DNA of 6,263 nt. It comes from Candidatus Magasanikiibacteriota bacterium. GTDB lineage: Bacteria; Patescibacteriota; Patescibacteriia; Magasanikbacterales; GWA2-37-8. Shown piece by piece: positions 1 to 3,723 of the stretch. Below the pieces are notes generated by a model. It ran no database searches. It was not told where the DNA came from and saw only the letters and a program-made list of their open reading frames with translations. A program made the translations under genes and the position numbers. The stretch lies in the NCBI GenBank assembly GCA_903853785.1, contig CAINUM010000035.1, positions 1 to 6,263 of the forward strand, read 5' to 3'. Each line of letters begins with the position of its first letter. The first letter of the stretch is position 1.

Positions 1-351
1 CTTCCAGGCGGACGTCAAGAAAAAAATGAATCCCCGTTACAAGGGGCAAAACGAGAATTTTTGGAAGAAACTGGACACACATCCAAACAGTGGAAATTAT
101 TTAAAAAATACGACCCGGTAGATAAAATAGAATGGTCCGTTTATTATTTCGTTGCTAAAAATTGTTATTTCAAACAATCACCCGTAGCAGACCCAGGTGA
201 AAAAATTACCAATTTAAAAGTTAATTTCGAAGAATTTGTGAAGATTGTTTTGTCGGATAAATTCTGGGGTAAAGAATTCGCTTTTGATATCGCCAGGATG
301 AAGTTGAATCATAAGCTGGGATATTTTAAAAAGATGCTTTTTGAAAAATAA
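1..351 (+). CDS. Nudix hydrolase, 5'-truncated (C-terminal part)
   Basis: Reading frame 1 is open from the first base of the window to TAA at 349-351, so the start lies outside and 116 residues are visible. A complete Nudix box opens the fragment: G at residue 4, five residues, E10, seven residues, then REFLEETGH (18-26). This matches GX5EX7REUXEEXGU except for H in the last hydrophobic place. The box binds the metal ions that support hydrolysis of a nucleoside diphosphate linked to another group. The remainder (motifs DPVDKIEW and FWGKEFAFD) resembles small Nudix proteins often labelled ADP-ribose pyrophosphatase, but the substrate cannot be read from the sequence. The gene ends at the edge of a hairpin that serves the convergent LysW-like gene. 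A shorter reading from TTG at 61 would lose most of the Nudix box and is not the real start. Confidence 0.9.
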   Translation, partial: LPGGRQEKNESPLQGAKREFLEETGHTSKQWKLFKKYDPVDKIEWSVYYFVAKNCYFKQSPVADPGEKITNLKVNFEEFVKIVLSDKFWGKEFAFDIARMKLNHKLGYFKKMLFEK

Positions 352-353
352 AA

Positions 354-376
354 AAAGCCCCGACATTCGGAGCTTT
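354..376 (-). terminator. Intrinsic terminator of the LysW-like gene, between convergent genes
   Basis: Arms 354-362 and 368-376 pair around a 5-base loop. The only non-Watson-Crick position (359/371) is C-A on the plus strand but U-G on the minus strand. On the minus strand the stem is followed by a run of six U (353-348 region and beyond), whereas on the plus strand no U-run follows. It therefore fits termination of the minus-strand gene ending at 386. It may also shield the end of the convergent Nudix transcript. Confidence 0.75.
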
Positions 377-385
377 CTAAATTAC

Positions 386-550
386 TTATTTACCCTCGTC
401 TACCACTTCTGCTTTGATTTTATCACCATCGATAGAAGTAACTTCCAAAGTGATGCCACACATCTCACATTCAAGTACGTGGCCAGTATCCAAATCTGGA
501 TAAGAAGTTAGATCAACAGGGTTTTTACATTCAAGACAAATTAGAATCAT
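386..550 (-). CDS. LysW-like small zinc-ribbon protein
   Basis: A 54-residue protein starts at ATG 550-548 and stops with TAA at 388-386. It has two CxxC pairs, CLEC at residues 5-8 and CEMC at 28-31, spaced as in a single zinc ribbon. Its size, the order of the two knuckles and an acidic C-terminus (EVVDEGK) match LysW, the amino-group carrier protein of lysine/arginine biosynthesis in Thermus and archaea. True LysW ends in EDWGE, and the terminal glutamate carries the substrate. Here the tail ends in DEGK, so carrier function is doubtful and a stand-alone zinc-ribbon role is equally possible. No Shine-Dalgarno site is seen. It is divergent from the PLP enzyme at 610, with only 59 bases between them, so shared control is possible. 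No LysX, LysZ or other carrier-pathway gene is visible in the window. Confidence 0.8.
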   Translation of the reverse strand: MILICLECKNPVDLTSYPDLDTGHVLECEMCGITLEVTSIDGDKIKAEVVDEGK

Positions 551-561
551 AAAGCTATAAT
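533..561 (+). promoter_or_regulatory. Candidate promoter of the PLP-enzyme gene
   Basis: AAGACA (533-538) and a perfect TATAAT (556-561) are 17 bases apart, giving a start near 568 and a leader of roughly 40-55 bases. The -35 box lies inside the start of the LysW-like gene. In an AT-rich gap a TATAAT can occur by chance. The gap 551-609 holds no other clear signal, and no convincing minus-strand promoter for the LysW-like gene was found there. Confidence 0.4.
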
Positions 562-609
562 TAAGCTAAATTACAAAAGTAAAAACAAGTATATCAAAAA
601 TAATGCATT

Positions 610-1506
610 TTGGCAATACCTATGACTACCCCCCAGACAAAACACAATAAATTGGCTAAAACACTAGGTTTGGATGTACCTCTATACTTCAAAAGAGAAG
701 ATTTACACCCACTTGGATCGCACAAAGGCCGTTCCCTACCTCTGATGGTTGACGCCTATCTCAAACAAGGGTGGTTAAGTTTTGTTATCTCTTCATCAGG
801 AAATGCTGCCTTGGCGGCTGGTTTGTATATTAAAAAATATAACCAAAAACATAAGAACAAAATAACCTTAGCGATTTTTGTTGGAAACAAAATCGACCCT
901 ATCAAAATGAGACTACTAAAAAAAGTGGAATCTAAAAACATAACAATTACAAAAACCACCAATCCGAAACAGTCCGCTTTTCAAATTGACAAATCTGGAA
1001 AAGCAAAATTATTAAGACAGTCAACAGATGAATTGGCATTAGTAGGATATGAACAACTCGCCAAAGAGCTTGTAAAAGTTAAAAATTTATCCGCTATATT
1101 TATTCCCACTAGTAGCGGGACTACCGCGCAGGGTCTTCATTTGGCCTTTAAAAAATTAAAATTAAATCCGCAGATTCATATAGTTCAGACAACAGCTTGC
1201 AATCCAATTGCAACAAACTTTAAATCACCTTGCCACCACATTGAAACAAAAAAATCAATCGCTGGTGCTATCGTAGACAATGTAGCTCACCGCAAAGAAT
1301 CTGTTATTTTAAGTATTAATAATAGCCACGGCTATGGATGGATCACTGAGGATGCCAGTATTCTCAACATTCAAAAAATTGTTTTAAAAACGGAAAAAAT
1401 TAAACTATCACCAAATAGCGCACTGTCAGTCGCAGGACTCAAGCAAGCAATAAATGCAAATTGGAAATTTAATGGTCCGATAGTATGCCTGATTACAGGA
1501 AGATAA
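610..1506 (+). CDS. PLP-dependent fold-type-II enzyme, threonine-synthase-like
   Basis: The 298-residue product belongs to the tryptophan synthase beta / threonine synthase fold (PF00291 type). The motif KREDLHPLGSHKGRS (28-42) carries the likely Schiff-base lysine K39. SSSGNAALAAG (61-71) is the asparagine loop that contacts the PLP ring, and PTSSGTTAQG (166-175) is the phosphate-binding loop. The chain ends in LITGR, as this fold usually does. At about 300 residues it is shorter than typical threonine synthases (350-450), so a beta-elimination or replacement reaction is likely but the substrate is unknown. Two starts are possible: TTG at 610 (used here) or ATG at 622, which fits the PLP domain equally well and may be the true start. 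Neither has a Shine-Dalgarno site. The gene ends just before a strong terminator at 1511-1540. Base composition is native and AT-rich. Confidence 0.85.
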   Translation: MAIPMTTPQTKHNKLAKTLGLDVPLYFKREDLHPLGSHKGRSLPLMVDAYLKQGWLSFVISSSGNAALAAGLYIKKYNQKHKNKITLAIFVGNKIDPIKMRLLKKVESKNITITKTTNPKQSAFQIDKSGKAKLLRQSTDELALVGYEQLAKELVKVKNLSAIFIPTSSGTTAQGLHLAFKKLKLNPQIHIVQTTACNPIATNFKSPCHHIETKKSIAGAIVDNVAHRKESVILSINNSHGYGWITEDASILNIQKIVLKTEKIKLSPNSALSVAGLKQAINANWKFNGPIVCLITGR

Positions 1507-1510
1507 AATT

Positions 1511-1540
1511 AAAAAACCACCAATCAAATGGTGGTTTTTT
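1511..1540. terminator. Bidirectional intrinsic terminator (hairpin H4 of element A)
   Basis: A perfect 12-bp stem (1511-1522 with 1529-1540) encloses a 6-base loop and is flanked by A-runs and T-runs, so it can act on both strands. It ends the PLP-enzyme transcript 4 bases after its stop codon. It also forms the distal end of the 3' element downstream of the minus-strand gene 1689-2432. The equivalent stem in the second copy (2553-2583) differs by a compensated base pair. Confidence 0.85.
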
Positions 1541-1658
1541 AATCGGCTTAATAAACAAATATATTATTTATTCAGCGGCATGCCTGGAATTTTGTTCGCA
1601 GGCACCCTTTTGGGGATTTTCGTCCATCTAGAGCAGTTCGCTTCAAAAACAAGCAAAC
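1511..1658 (-). repeat. Structured 3' element, copy A (four hairpins)
   Basis: In minus-strand order this element contains four hairpins. H1 (1658-1636) is 8 bp with one U-G pair and a GTTTTTG loop. A 31-base spacer follows, containing a block identical to copy B (1620-1605). H2 (1604-1581) has TGCCTG/CAGGCA plus an inner GAA/TTC. Three bases later H3 (1577-1544) is an AT-rich stem closed by CGCT/AGC-C-G with a bulged C. Three bases (1543-1541) lead to H4, the terminator stem (1540-1511). The same parts in the same order occur at 2553-2708. The element begins 30 bases after the stop codon of the GC-rich gene, so it would be its 3' untranslated region. No known RNA family is recognised. Confidence 0.7.
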
Positions 1659-1688
1659 ACTTCTCATCGCCCACATTCATGGGACGGA

Positions 1689-2432
1689 CTACATTGTCTT
1701 GGGAAGAGTGTCCGATGGTGGACTCACAGTCGGAGACGGAGTCAGTTCTTTCACACGCTGTTCGAGAGACCGCACCTTGAAGCGCGTCTGTCGAAGGCGT
1801 GCGTCGAGCTTGAGCACATCGTCCTTGTTCGCCTTGGACATGAGATCTGTGGCCAGATTGCTGATTCGATCTTCGTGACCGCCATCCTTGTCCCGCAGTT
1901 CCTGGGACAGACGTTCTACGACCGACTGATCGGCCTTCAGCTTGATTGCGTTGAGTTGATTGCGATCAGCCTTCATGTGCAGAAGTTCTTTGACCCTGTC
2001 CACCTGAGCCTTGTCAGCTTTGGTGAGAAGATCGCTTTGCACTTGTACAACCTGAGACCGCATCGTCTTGTAGGACCAAGCTCCGATGACGACCACAAGC
2101 AATAATGCCAATCCGAGAAAAAGCATCAGGCGGACCATCTTCGCGTTCAACAACTCGACAGCTCGCGCGGCTATGGGTCGTGCCACTTCCGAGACGTTGT
2201 TGTTGAAGTACTTGCTGTCCGTCAACTGGTCACGTTCCAAATCGCCGACCCGAGTGGTCAATCGATCGGTGTGCAACCGTTCAGCGTCCAACGCCTCAAC
2301 GAGGTCCTTGATCGAAGGATCTTTCAGTTTGGTAGCGAGACGTTCGCGCACCTGCCGAAGATCAATCAACTGTCCATGCCTTCCGCTATCATCTTCTGAC
2401 AGCGGCGGCATTCCTTGCAAACCTGTGTCCAT
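1689..2432 (-). CDS. GC-rich single-pass membrane protein with KAD-repeat helical domain (paralogue 1)
   Basis: No family is recognised. From ATG at 2432-2430 the product has 247 residues. This start is preferred over GTG at 2438 because GGGGGG (2443-2438) then sits 5 bases upstream. Residues 1-98 are charged and probably helical. A membrane segment lies at about 99-119 (LMLFLGLALLLVVVIGAW). After it, helical sequence carries KAD or KAN motifs near residues 138, 154, 166 and 200, mostly 16 apart, each followed by a V/L pattern typical of coiled coils. A short Ser/Pro/Thr tail closes the protein. It is clearly paralogous to the product of 2722-3450: both share KADQSVVE followed by similar LA-DL--KA sequence. 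The coding sequence is GC-rich (34 of 60 bases in a sample) inside an AT-rich genome, pointing to acquisition from elsewhere or unusual selection. It has its own promoter candidate, leader hairpin and 3' element. Confidence 0.8.
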   Translation of the reverse strand: MDTGLQGMPPLSEDDSGRHGQLIDLRQVRERLATKLKDPSIKDLVEALDAERLHTDRLTTRVGDLERDQLTDSKYFNNNVSEVARPIAARAVELLNAKMVRLMLFLGLALLLVVVIGAWSYKTMRSQVVQVQSDLLTKADKAQVDRVKELLHMKADRNQLNAIKLKADQSVVERLSQELRDKDGGHEDRISNLATDLMSKANKDDVLKLDARLRQTRFKVRSLEQRVKELTPSPTVSPPSDTLPKTM

Positions 2433-2437
2433 GTACA

Positions 2438-2443
2438 CCCCCC
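2438..2443 (-). promoter_or_regulatory. G-rich ribosome binding site deciding the start of the 1689-2432 gene
   Basis: The minus strand reads six G, then five bases, then ATG. The alternative GTG overlaps the G-run itself and would leave no spacing, so ATG at 2432 is the better start. Confidence 0.55.
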
Positions 2444-2467
2444 AGCAACAAATGCTAGTTTAGCTAC

Positions 2468-2491
2468 GTCGATTGGCCATTCCAAATCGAC
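2468..2491 (-). promoter_or_regulatory. 5' leader hairpin of the 1689-2432 gene
   Basis: Arms GTCGATT / AATCGAC plus an inner GG/CC pair form a 9-bp stem with one bulged base and a 5-base loop. It lies just after the start site predicted from the promoter at 2502-2531 and 24 bases upstream of the G-rich ribosome site. It would therefore be close to the 5' end of the messenger. A role in stability or translation control is inference. Confidence 0.5.
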
Positions 2492-2501
2492 AATAGGTAA
2501 T

Positions 2502-2531
2502 TATATAACCACAAATTTTGCTTTTTGTCAA
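2502..2531 (-). promoter_or_regulatory. Strong sigma-70-like promoter of the 1689-2432 gene
   Basis: On the minus strand a perfect TTGACA (2531-2526) is followed after 18 bases by TATATA (2507-2502), within a TTATATAAT stretch that allows slightly shifted -10 choices. The start would be near 2495, directly before the leader hairpin. This shows the gene can be transcribed separately from its upstream paralogue, after the terminator at 2553-2583. Confidence 0.65.
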
Positions 2532-2552
2532 AGTAGATTAGGGTAAAAAAAT

Positions 2553-2583
2553 AAAAAATCACCATATAAATTGGTGATTTTTT
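2553..2583. terminator. Intrinsic terminator (hairpin H4 of element B)
   Basis: A perfect 12-bp stem (2553-2564 with 2572-2583) has a 7-base loop, and T-runs are available on both strands. It ends the transcript of the 2722-3450 gene. One pair of the stem is T-A where copy A has C-G, a compensatory difference that keeps the pairing. Confidence 0.8.
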
Positions 2584-2708
2584 AATCGGCTCAATAAACA
2601 ATATTTTATTTACTAAGCGGTATGCCTGCAAACTTTCGTTTGCAGGCACCCTTTTGGGGATTTTATCATCTGTTCTCGAGTTATAACCTTCAAAATCAAG
2701 GTTACAAC
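2553..2708 (-). repeat. Structured 3' element, copy B (four hairpins)
   Basis: This is the second copy of the element at 1511-1658, starting 13 bases after the stop codon of the 2722-3450 gene. In minus-strand order, H1 (2708-2680) is 11 bp with one G-U pair and a GATTTTG loop. A 31-base spacer follows. H2 (2648-2623) is a perfect 11-bp stem capped by GAAA, a GNRA-type tetraloop on this strand only. H3 (2619-2587) is AT-rich with U-G and G-U pairs and the same bulged closing pair. H4 (2583-2553) is the terminator. H2-H3 and H3-H4 spacers are 3 bases in both copies. A block identical in both copies lies at 2645-2664. Confidence 0.7.
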
Positions 2709-2721
2709 TACAGAGAGCCAA

Positions 2722-3450
2722 CTACCTCTTAGGAGGCGTGACCAGATGGTCCGGTCCCGACTGCATCGGGGAACCGGGGTTGTACAGAGCGCCAGGCGTA
2801 CTGGCTTTCCCGGGCAAGATGATCGCCTTGCCCGGAGGGGGCGTTGGCGGAATCAGGGCCGGGGCCACCACGAGCGAAACGGTCTTGGGCTGAGCGGCGG
2901 GGGGCGTTGGCGTGACAGGAACATTGGGCGACTCGAGGATCTTGAGACGCCCATCGATCGAGTTGACACGACGCACCAGACGCGCCACAACCTTCTTGTC
3001 GGCCTTCAGGAGCAAATCTCCCGCAAGCTTCTTGAAGTCGGCACTGTTGGCCTTGTCCGCCATCTCGGCGGTCAATTTCTCGACGACCGACTGGTCGGCC
3101 TTCGTGTTCAAGGTCTCGATTGCCGTCTCGACGTCCGTCGCCGTGGCCTTGAGCGCCAACTGCGCGACGGTCCAGTCGTGTTCGTCGGTGACCTTCTTGG
3201 CCAGAGCGTCATGCGCCTTGTTGAGGGTGGTGACGCGACCATCGACCGTTTCGGCCTTGGAGTCGGCGACACTGCCGATCCAAATGCCGGAGAAGCCGAC
3301 GATCAACGCCAACACCGCGAACGCGATTGCGGCATAGACGAGACCGTGGACCGGAGCCTTCGCTTCGGGTGACAGCTCGGGCATGCGATCGAGATCGGGG
3401 TGACGGGGTCCGACGTACGTCGAATCCGTGGGGGGTTGGTTATTATCCAT
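2722..3450 (-). CDS. GC-rich single-pass membrane protein with 16-residue KAD repeats and Pro-rich tail (paralogue 2)
   Basis: No family is recognised. The 242-residue protein starts at ATG 3450-3448, with AGGAG nine bases upstream. Residues 1-35 are polar and proline-rich, and a membrane segment lies at about 36-60. A helical region (61-173) follows in which KAT101, KAD117, KAN133 and KAD149 recur exactly every 16 residues, with V/F and L at fixed places after each. Residues 175-242 are rich in proline and alanine (PTPPAAQPKT, PPTPPPGKA) and look disordered or extracellular. The layout suggests a membrane-anchored oligomeric stalk; this is inference. It is paralogous to the 1689-2432 product. 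A 60-base sample has 40 G/C, far above the neighbouring genes. No enzyme motif is visible. Confidence 0.8.
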   Translation of the reverse strand: MDNNQPPTDSTYVGPRHPDLDRMPELSPEAKAPVHGLVYAAIAFAVLALIVGFSGIWIGSVADSKAETVDGRVTTLNKAHDALAKKVTDEHDWTVAQLALKATATDVETAIETLNTKADQSVVEKLTAEMADKANSADFKKLAGDLLLKADKKVVARLVRRVNSIDGRLKILESPNVPVTPTPPAAQPKTVSLVVAPALIPPTPPPGKAIILPGKASTPGALYNPGSPMQSGPDHLVTPPKR

Positions 3451-3459
3451 GGCGATTCA

Positions 3460-3464
3460 CTCCT
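3460..3464 (-). promoter_or_regulatory. Shine-Dalgarno site of the 2722-3450 gene
   Basis: On the minus strand AGGAG, within GAGGTGAGGAG, stands nine bases before the ATG. It is the best ribosome site in the window. The PLP enzyme, LysW-like protein and glycosidase have none that I can see. Confidence 0.65.
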
Positions 3465-3533
3465 CACCTCGCGCGGTTAAGCAACTTAAGTACCGGTAAA
3501 TCCGGCGCCCTTGTCACTGTCCCCACACGGGGG

Positions 3534-3587
3534 TTCTGCACGATGACTTTAAGCTAAAAAATTTTAACCCACAGTCATCGCGCAGAA
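3534..3587 (-). promoter_or_regulatory. 15-bp inverted repeat in the leader of the 2722-3450 gene
   Basis: Arms 3534-3548 and 3573-3587 pair over 15 positions around a 24-base AT-rich centre. The one imperfect position is C-A type on the plus strand but G-U on the minus strand, so all 15 positions pair if transcribed with the gene. The inner GC-rich arm marks the border where GC-rich sequence gives way to AT-rich DNA. Between it and the start codon are smaller palindromes: CCCC-ACAC-GGGG at 3521-3532, CCGG repeats near 3493-3505, and TTAAG-CAA-CTTAA at 3477-3489. It could be a regulatory leader or a recombination end. Confidence 0.6.
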
Positions 3588-3625
3588 TTGCACAAACTTT
3601 ATATTTTAAAGAGCTAATCTAAGCT

Positions 3626-3654
3626 ATTATCTTTCAAATAATAACTGTTTACAA
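3626..3654 (-). promoter_or_regulatory. Candidate promoter of the 2722-3450 gene
   Basis: On the minus strand TTGTAA (3654-3649) and GATAAT (3631-3626) are separated by 17 bases, placing the start near 3619 and upstream of the 15-bp inverted repeat. An alternative is TTGACA (3679-3674) with TATTGT (3656-3651), also 17 bases apart but embedded in the glycosidase terminator. The rest of 3588-3660 is AT-rich without other signals. Confidence 0.4.
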
Positions 3655-3660
3655 TAACAT

Positions 3661-3686
3661 AAAAAAGACCCTTTGTCAAGAGTCTT
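3661..3686 (-). terminator. Intrinsic terminator of the glycosidase operon
   Basis: On the minus strand an 8-bp stem (3686-3679 with 3672-3665) includes one U-G pair, has a 6-base loop, and leads into four U's. It lies 38 bases after the stop codon of the 3724-5703 gene. Confidence 0.65.
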
Positions 3687-3723
3687 ATCGATATTTCTAC
3701 CATAATCGAATTTATGGCTTATT

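Noticed and set aside
1511..2708. Integron attC sites / gene-cassette array
   Set aside because: One gene plus one folded element per unit resembles an integron cassette, but I found no GTTRRRY / RYYYAAC core pair at the element ends, and no integrase is in the window. The pairing evidence fits an RNA better.
2464..2721. 85-codon open frame on the minus strand directly behind the 2722-3450 gene
   Set aside because: It runs through the four-hairpin element, starts with TTG without a ribosome site, has AT-rich non-protein-like composition, and has no counterpart in copy A.
2746..3372. Long open frames on the plus strand opposite the GC-rich genes
   Set aside because: High GC lowers stop-codon frequency, so these are shadows. 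Their products are arginine/glycine-rich without domains, while the minus-strand frames have membrane segments, repeats and ribosome sites.
3534..3587. Terminal inverted repeat of an insertion sequence
   Set aside because: Both arms lie side by side with a 24-base centre rather than at two ends of an element. There is no transposase gene and no matching arm near 1511-1690.
1511..3600. Assembly chimera as the explanation of the GC-rich segments
   Set aside because: The AT-rich 3' element occurs both between the GC-rich genes and beside the native PLP gene, and both copies keep pairing. This is hard to get by mis-joining; still, read coverage should confirm it.
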